DNA of 62,072 bases from Methanoregula sp. (lineage in GTDB: Archaea; Halobacteriota; Methanomicrobia; Methanomicrobiales; Methanospirillaceae): assembly GCA_030694985.1 (NCBI GenBank), contig JAUYTV010000047.1, forward strand, positions 1-62,072, written 5' to 3'. A model generated the notes under the pieces. It saw only the letters and a program-made list of their open reading frames with translations. It did not search any database and was not told where the DNA came from. Shown here piece by piece: positions 25,156 to 33,125 of the stretch. How positions within the stretch are numbered: the first letter of the stretch is position 1; each line of letters begins with the position of its first letter. The position numbers and the translations under genes were made by a program.

Positions 25156-26852
25156 CCGAGTTATGGGTAAAAAATGCCTGCGTCATTGACCCGATCCGGG
25201 GCATCAACGGCGAGATTATGGATATCGCGATCCGTGACGGGAGGATCGTGGAGTCAGTCTCGGACCGGGCAGATGTGATCGATGCCCAGCGTTGTCTCAC
25301 GCTGCCCGGCGGCATCGACTCGCACACCCATGTCAGCGGTACCAAGGTTAACTTCGGGCGGTACATGAGCCCGGAGGACATGCGGGCGGGACGGACAAAA
25401 CGCAAAGGGAAGATGCATGTCACGAGCGGCTACTATGTCCCGACAACGTTTGGCAACAGCTACCGGTACAGTGCCATGGGATACACGACCCTGCTCGAAG
25501 GGGCGATGGCTCCATTAGAAGCCCGCCATACCCACGAGGAGTTCACAGCAACTCCCCACCAGGACATGATGGCAAACACCCTCTTTGACGGCAACTGGGC
25601 AGTCATGGATGCAGTGCGGGAAAAGGACATTCGGAAGACGGCAGCAGTAGTTGCATGGACGTTAAAAGCAGCACGGGGATACGGTATCAAACTGACCAAC
25701 CCCGGCGGCACCGAAGCGTGGGGATTTGGCGAGGACTTGACCGGCATCCATGAGATGGTTCCGCATTTTGCAGTAACGCCCGCTGAGATCATCACTACGA
25801 TGATCCGGGCAAACGAACTGCTCAAACTTCCTCATTCGGTTCACCTGCACTGTAACAACTTGGGAAAGCCCGGCAACTACCAGACAACACTCGAAACATT
25901 CGACATTGTGCCTGACTTAAATCCGGCACGCCAGACCCTGTACGCCACCCATGTGCAGTTCCATGCGTACGGCGGCGGGACGTGGAAGAACATCAGTTCC
26001 AAGGCAGAAGAGATCACCCGTTCGGTCAACATTAAACCCCAGATTGTCATGGACATGGGCCAGATCATGTTTGGCCGGACCATGACCATGACTGCTGACG
26101 GGCCTATGGAGTTTAACCTCCACTGCCTCCACCACAACAAGTGGAGCAACCACGATGTGGAGCTGGAGACCGGATCCGGTATCATCCCGGTAACGTACTC
26201 GAAGAAGAGTGCCGTGAACTGTATCATGTGGGCGATCGGTCTTGAACTGGCACTTCTCACGAAAAATCCGTACCAGTGCCTGCTTGAGACCGACAACCCC
26301 AATGGTGCACCGTTTGTGAAATATCCTGAGATCATCGGTCTCCTGATGAGCAAACGCTATAGGGATGAAGAATGCGCCACGCTGGCAACCGGTGTTGAGC
26401 AGAGAACCTCGCTCTTTGCGCTTGAACGGGAGTTGGACTGGCACGATATCGCCGTCATGACCCGGGCTGGTCAGGCAAAGGCATTAGGCATCGTTAACCA
26501 GGGTAAAGGCCATCTCGGGATCGGTGCGGAAGCCGACATTGCCATCTACCCGATCCGGACCGATTCCGTTGACCCGGCCCGGGAATACCGGAAAGTGGTT
26601 GAAGGGTTCCAGAAGACCCGGTACACGATCAAGCGGGGACGCGTGGTTTCGCGGGAGGGGGAGATCATTGTTGACGGTGCAAATGCCACCTTCTGGGTCG
26701 ATGCGAAGGTGCCTGAGGATCTCAAAATGGAAAATGATCCGGAGTTCATTAAGAGATTTGAGCAGTTCTACACGGTGAGGATGAGCAATTATCCGGTGCA
26801 GGACGTGTACCTCCCCCGCGGGCGGCGCATAGAAACAGAGGTATTTACATGA
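25152..26852 (+). CDS. fwdA: Formylmethanofuran dehydrogenase subunit A (amidohydrolase)
   Basis: A 566-residue amidohydrolase-fold subunit that condenses formate, delivered through an internal tunnel, with methanofuran. Binuclear metal ligands include GGIDSHTHVSG (about 54-64) and HSVHLHCNNLGKPG (about 227-240). The downstream HVQFHAYG and ETDNPNGAPF motifs are typical. It overlaps fwdB and fwdC by four bases. Length is normal. Confidence 0.95.
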   Translation: MTELWVKNACVIDPIRGINGEIMDIAIRDGRIVESVSDRADVIDAQRCLTLPGGIDSHTHVSGTKVNFGRYMSPEDMRAGRTKRKGKMHVTSGYYVPTTFGNSYRYSAMGYTTLLEGAMAPLEARHTHEEFTATPHQDMMANTLFDGNWAVMDAVREKDIRKTAAVVAWTLKAARGYGIKLTNPGGTEAWGFGEDLTGIHEMVPHFAVTPAEIITTMIRANELLKLPHSVHLHCNNLGKPGNYQTTLETFDIVPDLNPARQTLYATHVQFHAYGGGTWKNISSKAEEITRSVNIKPQIVMDMGQIMFGRTMTMTADGPMEFNLHCLHHNKWSNHDVELETGSGIIPVTYSKKSAVNCIMWAIGLELALLTKNPYQCLLETDNPNGAPFVKYPEIIGLLMSKRYRDEECATLATGVEQRTSLFALERELDWHDIAVMTRAGQAKALGIVNQGKGHLGIGAEADIAIYPIRTDSVDPAREYRKVVEGFQKTRYTIKRGRVVSREGEIIVDGANATFWVDAKVPEDLKMENDPEFIKRFEQFYTVRMSNYPVQDVYLPRGRRIETEVFT

Positions 26853-27610
26853 GAGTGATCCTCGAGAGCAAAGTACGGGCAAAGCCGAATCTCCCGATCG
26901 AAGCAGAGGCAATCATCCCCCGCAATTTCTTAAAAGGTACTGACCTTATCGTCTATGAGGGCAACAAGGAGCGTACGCTATCAGAGATGTTCTGGATTTT
27001 TGTCGAAGGAACCGCCGTCTCTCCCGAAAACATCGAAGTGATACTCAAAGGCGATACTTCGCGGATCAAGCGTGTCGGCGAGTACATGGATACCGGCAGT
27101 ATCGTGATCGAAGGAGACATCGGCATGCACTGCGGGAACTTCATGAGCGGCGGGACGATCGAGATCCGCGGCAATGCCGATTCCTGGCTTGGCAGGGAGA
27201 TGCGGGGCGGGACGATCCTCTGCCGGGGCAATGCCAGTCATTACTGTGCAACCGGATACCGCGGCGAGAAGAAAGGGATGCAGGGTGGCAAGGTAGAGGT
27301 GTTTGGCAATACCGGGGATTTCTGCGCTGAATACCTTGCCGGCGGAACCGTGCACATCCATGGCAGTGCCGGAGATTTCCCCGGTGTGGAGATGCGGGGC
27401 GGCGAATTAATCATTGAAGGCGACGCCACCCGGCCCTGCGGGAATATGAAGAGCGGCTCGTGCGTAATTTTAGGTACGGTGCACGATATGCTTCCCACCT
27501 TTGAAAAGAGCGGGCGCAGAGTGCTGCCTGAGTGGAAGATTACGGCGGATGTGTACAAGGGCGATGTGGCAAACCGGGGGAAAGGCACCCTCTGCGTGCG
27601 GAGTGAATAA
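26849..27610 (+). CDS. fwdC: Formylmethanofuran dehydrogenase subunit C
   Basis: A 253-residue right-handed beta-helix protein with repeated Gly-Gly-x-Ile units (for example FMSGGTIEIRGNADSWLG, MRGGTILCRGNA, LAGGTVHIHGSAGDF), as in the GltB C-terminal domain. It scaffolds the Fwd complex. It is the last gene of the continuous eha-fwd run; fwdE, fwdF and fwdG homologues are not in the window. Confidence 0.95.
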   Translation: MRVILESKVRAKPNLPIEAEAIIPRNFLKGTDLIVYEGNKERTLSEMFWIFVEGTAVSPENIEVILKGDTSRIKRVGEYMDTGSIVIEGDIGMHCGNFMSGGTIEIRGNADSWLGREMRGGTILCRGNASHYCATGYRGEKKGMQGGKVEVFGNTGDFCAEYLAGGTVHIHGSAGDFPGVEMRGGELIIEGDATRPCGNMKSGSCVILGTVHDMLPTFEKSGRRVLPEWKITADVYKGDVANRGKGTLCVRSE

Positions 27611-27701
27611 GGGTATCTCCTGTATCCTCAATGGACATGCACTGGAGAGGAGATTGCGATTGTTTACGGGAATTGGAAAAAGACGAAAGAAAAAAGGATG
27701 A

Positions 27702-28454
27702 TTATGGACTCTGCCGGACGATGACCGATGCTGATTCGTCAAACGGGTTCTTCCGCATTGCAAGGCTGAAGAGGTACGGGTAATGGTTCCTGAGATATTC
27801 CATGTATTTGACCCATTCAGGAATCAGCTGCGAATAGACACGCTGGATATCTTTTGTGAGATGATCAAGGTCTGATGGGGGGAGTATGGAGAGATCGTCC
27901 CGTGCCTTTACTTCTTCGGTCAGGTGGTTGATGGCAAGGATGAGATCGGTGAATGTTTCGTGTTCAAAGACCATCGGGTTTTCTACAAGCCGGAGTAAAA
28001 AGTCCTCGTGACTGATGAGAAAATTCTTCAGGGCATCCCTGTCCACATGCCCGATATCGATACTGCACGTGTGGTCCTTTAAGCAAACCTGTACATCCTT
28101 AAACATTTCATTGTTCCAGTCAGTGCCGATAACAAGGCGCTCTTTAACGCTGTCGATCGTGGAATCCACCCGGACCAGCTGGGCGAGAAGAGGCGTCCCG
28201 ATTGTGGAAAAGAAGGTCCCGATGACCATATTCATTTTTTCCATCCGTCGCTTCCGTTCACGGGATTCAAGCATCTGGTCAATGATGAGCGTGACGATGA
28301 GCACCTCGATCGGAATAAAAGCTATATCCCCGACAAGGAATATGAACAGGTGATGCGAGTCGTGGAAGAGCAGGTAGTGGGCGGTAAACAGTGCAAGAGA
28401 TAACGTAACCAGACCTATCCCTGCGATGAGTTTCCACCGGGTATCTTCTTTCAT
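27702..28454 (-). CDS. Hypothetical two-helix membrane protein
   Basis: A 250-residue protein with two N-terminal membrane helices (about 9-31 and 37-61), a basic stretch (ESRERKRRMEKM), and a ~185-residue cytoplasmic, mainly helical domain. No known family was recognised. It converges on fwdC and has a ribosome-binding site before ATG. Frame and composition are clearly coding. Confidence 0.75.
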   Translation of the reverse strand: MKEDTRWKLIAGIGLVTLSLALFTAHYLLFHDSHHLFIFLVGDIAFIPIEVLIVTLIIDQMLESRERKRRMEKMNMVIGTFFSTIGTPLLAQLVRVDSTIDSVKERLVIGTDWNNEMFKDVQVCLKDHTCSIDIGHVDRDALKNFLISHEDFLLRLVENPMVFEHETFTDLILAINHLTEEVKARDDLSILPPSDLDHLTKDIQRVYSQLIPEWVKYMEYLRNHYPYLFSLAMRKNPFDESASVIVRQSP

Positions 28455-28684
28455 GTAGTTTTCCTATGGGATGTTGATTGTGATAATTAATTCCTTAAAA
28501 CCAGTAACTCATGTGATGAAATTTTTTCACAGGAATCAGTAATTCTCCGGCTTCATTCTATGAGACAACCGGGCACGTCAGAAAAAAAGATCCTCGCATC
28601 CCGGCAGCGGGATTGCACCCCATCCCCGTTTCATGGAACAACTCCTGCGATGATGATCCCAACCGATCTTATGGGTGTGTCAAA

Positions 28685-28740
28685 AAGGGGTTAATTCCCG
28701 TTCCTCCTGCGGGAAATCTTCCCCCGCCCGGAGTGGCCTC
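28685..28740 (-). terminator. Hairpin and T-run after 28741-29088
   Basis: On the minus strand, just after the stop, GCGGGGGAAGATTTCCCGC can fold on itself and is followed about 20 bases later by CCCCTTTTT. This looks like a 3' end for the atwA operon. The remaining ~230 bp to 28455 show no gene. Confidence 0.4.
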
Positions 28741-29088
28741 CTACCCGTGTTTGCCACAGTCTGCTTTGCAACAGGCCTGCATGCCTGTATGTTGTAAAAT
28801 TTTCGGGAGACCGGCAACGGTCATAACCTTCCGCTTCACGAGATACCGGCATTTCGGCGGATCAGAGGTTTTGATCTTTTTCACCTTCTCGATCCTGACA
28901 ACGATATAGGGGCACTGGCCAAACGGCCCGAACTCCAGCCTGCGCAGGAACCCCGAGATTGTGTTGTACTGGTAGCGGGTTAGTTCAAACCGTTGCCGGA
29001 GTTCGTGCACTGTGACCCACCGTTCATCGGTGCCGTTTTCCACCATGTACTGCTCAAGCAGTTCAGGTATATCAGAATATTTTTTCAT
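28741..29088 (-). CDS. Unnamed ~110-residue family protein (copy A)
   Basis: A 115-residue protein beginning MKKYSDIPELLEQYMVENGT. It is paralogous to the product at 32351-32683: shared features are an IPDLLE-type start, a WVTV-E-R motif, SGFL(R/K)(R/K)L, a PFxxCPY-VVRIEK segment and a basic R(Y/F)xx(K/T)... strand. The first copy adds a C-terminal Cys-rich tail (MQACCKADCGKHG). The fold looks like a winged helix plus beta strands. It is the last gene after mrp in the atwA operon. Function unknown. Upstream start candidates lie in the mrp-proximal gap; the ATG at 29088 matches the paralogue. Confidence 0.78.
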   Translation of the reverse strand: MKKYSDIPELLEQYMVENGTDERWVTVHELRQRFELTRYQYNTISGFLRRLEFGPFGQCPYIVVRIEKVKKIKTSDPPKCRYLVKRKVMTVAGLPKILQHTGMQACCKADCGKHG

Positions 29089-29135
29089 CCTGCCACATCT
29101 TAGCGATTTTTTCAGAATTGATAAAAAAAATCCTA

Positions 29136-30008
29136 TCAGGACTCGACCAGTTTCACGAGATTTTCCATCACAGCATCCACAGCCTTCCACGTGGGTGTAT
29201 CCGCATGGCGGAGGACATATGGTCGTCCCTCATCTCCGGCTTTTACCATCTCCGGGTCAAGGGGGATTGCACCGAGATACGGGACATTCAGATCTTCTGC
29301 TGCTTTCTTTCCGCCACCCCTGCCAAACAGGTCAATGGTATCGCCGCAGTGGGGGCAGATCATCCCGCTCATGTTCTCGATGATGCCAATGACCGGAACT
29401 TCTAATTTCTGGATGAATTTCACCGATTTGACAGCGTCCAGCACAGCCACATCCTGTGGTGTTGTCACAATGACTGCACCTTTCACGTTTGGTGCCAGTT
29501 GCGCAATCGATAAGGCTTCATCTCCGGTGCCCGGGGGCAGATCCACGACAAGGTAGTCAAGCGCTCCCCAGTTCACTTCTTCAAGGAACTGCTGGATCGC
29601 TGCCATCTTCATTGGTCCGCGCCAGACAACCGGAGTGCTTGTATCCGGCAGCAGGAACGCCATCGACATAACCGCAAGCGTTCCGGTGACATGCACCGGC
29701 TCGATGTGCTTTTCCAAAACGGCCGGTTTCTGGCCTTCGATGCCCAGCATCTTTGGGATATTGGGGCCGTGAAAATCGAGATCAAGGAGTCCCACATTCC
29801 TCCCGTGGGCGGAAAGTGCAGAGGCAAGGTTAACCGAGACTGTGGACTTGCCAACCCCGCCTTTCCCGCTGAGCACAAGGATCACGTGCTTTACGTCAAT
29901 TTTTGATCGCGGCGGGAGTCCTTTCTGGGGTTGGGGTGCCGGTCCGGAAGAGCAGCTGGAACAGTTCTCATCGCATTTCGTATCTTTGGCAGGTGTATGG
30001 TGTGTCAT
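29136..30008 (-). CDS. Mrp/NBP35-family Fe-S carrier ATPase
   Basis: A 290-residue P-loop ATPase of the ApbC/Mrp/NBP35 group. N-terminal Cys motif CDENCSSCSSG (about 11-21) is followed by the deviant Walker A SGKGGVGKSTVS and by MICPHCGD with the CxxC used to bind a 4Fe-4S cluster at the dimer interface. It probably delivers Fe-S clusters. It lies between atwA and the small copy A protein; a role in assembling clusters for methyl-coenzyme M reductase activation is inference. The start ATG at 30008 is preferred over one 13 codons upstream. Confidence 0.9.
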   Translation of the reverse strand: MTHHTPAKDTKCDENCSSCSSGPAPQPQKGLPPRSKIDVKHVILVLSGKGGVGKSTVSVNLASALSAHGRNVGLLDLDFHGPNIPKMLGIEGQKPAVLEKHIEPVHVTGTLAVMSMAFLLPDTSTPVVWRGPMKMAAIQQFLEEVNWGALDYLVVDLPPGTGDEALSIAQLAPNVKGAVIVTTPQDVAVLDAVKSVKFIQKLEVPVIGIIENMSGMICPHCGDTIDLFGRGGGKKAAEDLNVPYLGAIPLDPEMVKAGDEGRPYVLRHADTPTWKAVDAVMENLVKLVES

Positions 30009-30064
30009 GGTAAAAATCATCCTTGGTAATGTGGGTAACTGCTGCATCCGCAGTGGGCCTGATC

Positions 30065-31651
30065 TCAGTCACTATCATTCATGCCGGCGAGTACTTCAGC
30101 AGTCTTTCCAATCTCTATCACTTTTCCGCCCCGCATGAGTGCCACACGGTCACAGACATCCCGGACAAAGTCCATGTCATGCGAGACCACGATAAAGGTC
30201 TCGTCCATCTCGTCGCGGGCGTGCAGGATCGAGTGCTTTACGTCCTGTTTGGTTATCGGGTCCATGGTGCCGGTCGGCTCGTCGAGGATCACAAGGCGCG
30301 GCTCTCTTATGAGTACCTGGGCCATTGCTACCCGGTGCCGTTCGCCATCGGAGAGTTCTGACGGGTACCGGTTGAGGATCTCCTTTGCCCGCTCTGGTTC
30401 AAACCCGGCCATGGCAAGGGTAACGAGCGCTTTTCTCATTGCCAGCTCCTTTGGAAATTCAAGTCCGATTGAATCCGTCAGGTTGTCGAGCACGTGTCGG
30501 TGCGGGAAGAGATCATATTCCTGGTGGAGGAGACCGATATACTCCTTGGCCCTGCCCCGCTCTTCTATGCCGGGTTTTGTCATGTCTACCCAGTCGTCGC
30601 CGATCCGGATGTTCATCTCGCCGCTGGTGGGTTCGATTATTCCGGCAATGATCCCAGACAGCGTGGTCTTTCCCGCCCCGCTCTTGCCGACAATGCCAAA
30701 GATCTCTTTCTGGGCTACATCGAACGTGACTGCGTTGACCGCTTTTACCACACCGCGATCCACGGATATGTAGCGCTTGGTCACATCCCGTGCCGACAGG
30801 ATCTTCTCCCCAAACTCTGCTGGAGCGGTCCACTCTTCCTCATGCTGGCCTTTGACAAACGAACGAATCACTGTTTTTGGTGCACCGATCTTTTCGATCT
30901 TCCCATCAACAAGGAGGATCGCACGGTTCGCCATATCCTCTATCACCTGCGAGAAGTGCGAAGTGACGATCATCCCCATTGCGTTTCTCTGCGCTGCTTC
31001 TTTGAGCATGCTGTGTACAATGCGGGCGGTTTCAGGGTCGAGCGTGCCGGTCGGTTCATCGGCAAAGAGCATGGTCGGGTCCTTTGCAAGCTGCCGGGCG
31101 AGCACTACCCGCTGCTTCTCACCGCCCGAGAGATCGCGGGCTATGTGCAGCATCCGGTGCGAGAGCCGTACCTGGTCGATGAGATCTGCTGCTCTTGTGA
31201 TTGCATGCTCCTGCGGGTAATTGATATCATCGAGCGCATGGAGCACGTTTTCGATCACCCGGTCATCGCCATACAGGGCGAATGTGCGCTGGAACATGAT
31301 TGCAGTGCGGTGCATCACCCGGGCTTTCATGCCATTGGTCTCGCTGCCCCAGAGATCAACGTCCGTTGCGATCAGTTTTCCTCCGCATGATGGGCAGCAG
31401 TTGCCAGCCCGGCTCTGTACTTCCATGTGATCGCAGGTGTTGCAGGCGCTCATGTGGTAGATCACTGAACCGCTGGTCGGGGGCTGCTCAACGCCCCTGA
31501 GCAGGTGCATGAGCACGCTCTTTCCCGCCCCGCTCCTGCCAATGACCCCGATGATCTCACCTTTGTGGATCTCAAAGGAAATGTTGTTTAAGACTTTTTT
31601 TCCTTCAAACTCCATGCAGAGATTCTCAACAGAAAGAAATGGTGTGGTCAT
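30065..31651 (-). CDS. atwA: Methyl-CoM reductase activation component A2
   Basis: A 528-residue soluble ATP-binding protein with two ABC cassettes. Cassette 1 has Walker A GRSGAGKSVLM and signature LSGGEKQRV; cassette 2 has GKSGAGKTTLSG and LSDGERHRV. Cassette 1 holds a zinc-finger-like insertion (CNTCDHMEVQSRAGNCCPSC, about 79-98), which is the mark of component A2 and distinguishes it from importer ATPases. A2 takes part in ATP-dependent reductive activation of the Ni(I) F430 enzyme. It is preceded by a DUF5320-like gene and followed by mrp. Confidence 0.93.
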   Translation of the reverse strand: MTTPFLSVENLCMEFEGKKVLNNISFEIHKGEIIGVIGRSGAGKSVLMHLLRGVEQPPTSGSVIYHMSACNTCDHMEVQSRAGNCCPSCGGKLIATDVDLWGSETNGMKARVMHRTAIMFQRTFALYGDDRVIENVLHALDDINYPQEHAITRAADLIDQVRLSHRMLHIARDLSGGEKQRVVLARQLAKDPTMLFADEPTGTLDPETARIVHSMLKEAAQRNAMGMIVTSHFSQVIEDMANRAILLVDGKIEKIGAPKTVIRSFVKGQHEEEWTAPAEFGEKILSARDVTKRYISVDRGVVKAVNAVTFDVAQKEIFGIVGKSGAGKTTLSGIIAGIIEPTSGEMNIRIGDDWVDMTKPGIEERGRAKEYIGLLHQEYDLFPHRHVLDNLTDSIGLEFPKELAMRKALVTLAMAGFEPERAKEILNRYPSELSDGERHRVAMAQVLIREPRLVILDEPTGTMDPITKQDVKHSILHARDEMDETFIVVSHDMDFVRDVCDRVALMRGGKVIEIGKTAEVLAGMNDSD

Positions 31652-31661
31652 TTGTATCCCT

Positions 31662-31817
31662 CTAATTTAGTTGCGTGGTATCCGGGTTTTCTTTCGCATC
31701 TGCAGGTGCATCCTTTCTCTGGCACGGGGAGCACTTTTCATCTTTTTTGCAGTGGCCCAATTTCCTGCCAATAACCCGCCCGCGTTTGAGTGGTCCGGCT
31801 CCGTCAAAGTCTGGCAT
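31662..31817 (-). CDS. DUF5320-like small Cys protein
   Basis: A 51-residue protein, too short for usual gene-finding. It starts MPDFDGAGPLKRGRVIGR, matching the MP-x-DG-x-GP...G start of DUF5320 proteins, then has GHCKKDEKCSPC with three Cys and a His. A ribosome-binding site (GAAGGATC) precedes the ATG. It is the first gene of the atwA operon, with a 10-bp gap to atwA. Such proteins accompany Mrp-type ATPases and NifX-like proteins. Function unknown, metal or cluster binding likely. Confidence 0.75.
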   Translation of the reverse strand: MPDFDGAGPLKRGRVIGRKLGHCKKDEKCSPCQRKDAPADAKENPDTTQLN

Positions 31818-31844
31818 AGATCCTTCAATATCCTAATCGATTAA

Positions 31845-31862
31845 TTACACTTATGAGCGTAA
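31845..31862. promoter_or_regulatory. Dyad TTACAC-N6-GCGTAA at atwA operon promoter
   Basis: An 18-bp inverted repeat directly downstream of the minus-strand TATA element (TTAAATATTTAC, about 31861-31872), so it should cover the transcription start and block RNA polymerase when occupied. A close match lies at the same place in front of the next operon (32992-33009). Confidence 0.62.
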
Positions 31863-31895
31863 ATATTTAAGCGTAGTGAATTAAAAAAGAGAAGA

Positions 31896-32300
31896 TTACG
31901 CAGATGGAGTTTTATCGTGAGCGTTCCTGTGCTCTCCTTTTCTGCGATGGCACTTCGGGCACTGGCCTTCTGCCGCTTTCCGGCATCCGGCCATCTCGAT
32001 ACCCTTGCCATTTACCAGTGCATCTGCAATCTTTTTTCGGGTTTCATGCAGATCGCGCCATGCAGTTTTCCTGGAGACTCCCAGTTTTGCTGCCGCTTCT
32101 TCCTGTTCAAGTCCTTCGAGATCGATAAGACGAATCAGTTCAATCTCTTCAGGTTTTAAAGAGATCACAATTCCGTCTTCATGCGGGCAGCACCGGGGTT
32201 CATAACAACGTGACTCCCCGGTCCCTTCAATGATGCGCCGGACACGGGGTCTTCCCCTGCGGGGGCAAAGGGGCAATTCAGTTTCTCCGTTGTCCGTCAT
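31896..32300 (-). CDS. DUF134 family HTH protein
   Basis: A 134-residue DUF134 protein: N-terminal Cys/Arg segment (CPRRGRPRVRRII, CCPHEDG), then a sigma-70 region 4-like helix-turn-helix (LIDLEGLEQEEAAAKLGVSR), and a Cys tail (GCRKAAEGQCPKCHRRKG). Members are predicted DNA-binding proteins, often beside Mrp ATPases and NifX-like genes. It is the last gene of the operon starting at 32984 and the best local candidate for binding the two shared dyads; that is inference. Confidence 0.85.
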   Translation of the reverse strand: MTDNGETELPLCPRRGRPRVRRIIEGTGESRCYEPRCCPHEDGIVISLKPEEIELIRLIDLEGLEQEEAAAKLGVSRKTAWRDLHETRKKIADALVNGKGIEMAGCRKAAEGQCPKCHRRKGEHRNAHDKTPSA

Positions 32301-32350
32301 TGTTTTTGTCTCCTTATGATCAATAATACTCTTGAGAGGAATTAATGTTC

Positions 32351-32683
32351 TTACTGCTGCGTGGATGAATGGGCACGTGCCGGACGGATTTTTTTTATAT
32401 TCCGTGATTCAGGTCTTAAGGTGATAAAATAGCGTTTGATCATCCGCGTATGCGGGGTGTTTACCATCATTTTTTCAATTCTTACCACCCGGTACGGGCA
32501 GGTAAAAAACGGACCCTGGTACAGCTTTTTTAAAAAACCTGATATTGCGGGCGATGCATGCTTATCCATTGCAAAAAAGGTGCGGAACTCAGGCACCGTT
32601 ACCCAGAGCCCGTCCCCGTCATGTCCCTGCATATACTCTTCGAGAAGATCAGGGATCGCATGATAATCGGTAATCGTTCTCAC
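32351..32683 (-). CDS. Unnamed ~110-residue family protein (copy B)
   Basis: A 110-residue paralogue of the product at 28741-29088. It shares HAIPDLLEEYMQGHDGDGLW near the start, WVTVPEFRTFF, SGFLKKLYQGPFFTCPY and VVRIEKMMV, but has a basic, Cys-free tail. It lies between the Cys/His-rich gene and DUF134. No family name was recognised. Confidence 0.75.
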   Translation of the reverse strand: MRTITDYHAIPDLLEEYMQGHDGDGLWVTVPEFRTFFAMDKHASPAISGFLKKLYQGPFFTCPYRVVRIEKMMVNTPHTRMIKRYFITLRPESRNIKKIRPARAHSSTQQ

Positions 32684-32717
32684 CGTTCCGCGCAGTTCAT
32701 CAGTTTTTTATTGAGAT

Positions 32718-32984
32718 TTAATGACAGCGCGGGCCATGCCCGCAGCGGTTGCGTGCTTCTTTACCGGCATCGCCGGACCCGCAGCAGCAGGAATCGGTAA
32801 ATTTCTGGGTGGACGTGCATTCATCCCGGTGGCTTATGCCCTCTTCATGGTGCTCGTGGACCTCCCCGCATGCGCAGGTGTGTTCGGTGCTGTTTGGTTC
32901 AGTGGATACTGCTGGCTGGTTCCTGTTGTTTTTTTGTGTAGTTGGTTCTGGCATGTATGTCACCATGGGTACGGATTTTTCCAT
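32718..32984 (-). CDS. Cys/His-rich metal-binding small protein
   Basis: An 88-residue hydrophilic protein. The N-terminal half is low complexity (Pro, Asn, Thr), followed by HTCACGEVHEHHEEGISHRD, DSCCCGSG and a CGHGPRCH end. The many Cys and His residues suggest metal or Fe-S handling. An in-frame start exists at 32999, but the TATA element predicts a transcript starting near 32986, making the ATG at 32984 leaderless. A plus-strand frame overlapping this region is an artefact upstream of the hydrolase gene. Confidence 0.65.
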   Translation of the reverse strand: MEKSVPMVTYMPEPTTQKNNRNQPAVSTEPNSTEHTCACGEVHEHHEEGISHRDECTSTQKFTDSCCCGSGDAGKEARNRCGHGPRCH

Positions 32985-32991
32985 ACTATAA

Positions 32992-33009
32992 TTACACATA
33001 TGCGCATAA
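32992..33009. promoter_or_regulatory. Dyad TTACAC-N6-GCATAA at second operon promoter
   Basis: The same 18-bp inverted-repeat pattern as at 31845-31862, again just downstream of a minus-strand TATA-like element (TTTAAATTAAT, about 33009-33020). The plus-strand hydrolase gene starts 117 bp away and could share the site. Confidence 0.6.
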
Positions 33010-33125
33010 TTAATTTAAACCATTGCAAGCTGACAGCCTTGCGGATCAACAGGGCTTTTCCCGTGCTTACCCTCTCATGGCAAAAAAGAAAAGGCTCATC
33101 CCTTTTCCTGAACGATATTCTTGGT

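Noticed and set aside
28455-28740. RNA gene after the atwA operon
   Set aside because: Only a terminator-like hairpin was found; no tRNA-like or other known RNA architecture could be folded by eye.
30065-31651. Ordinary double ABC importer ATPase
   Set aside because: The Cys-rich insertion in cassette 1 and absence of any permease gene fit methyl-CoM reductase component A2 instead.
32721-33125. N-terminal extension of the MBL-fold hydrolase on the plus strand
   Set aside because: The extension overlaps the Cys/His-rich minus-strand gene and its promoter dyad. The family-like start is the ATG at 33126.
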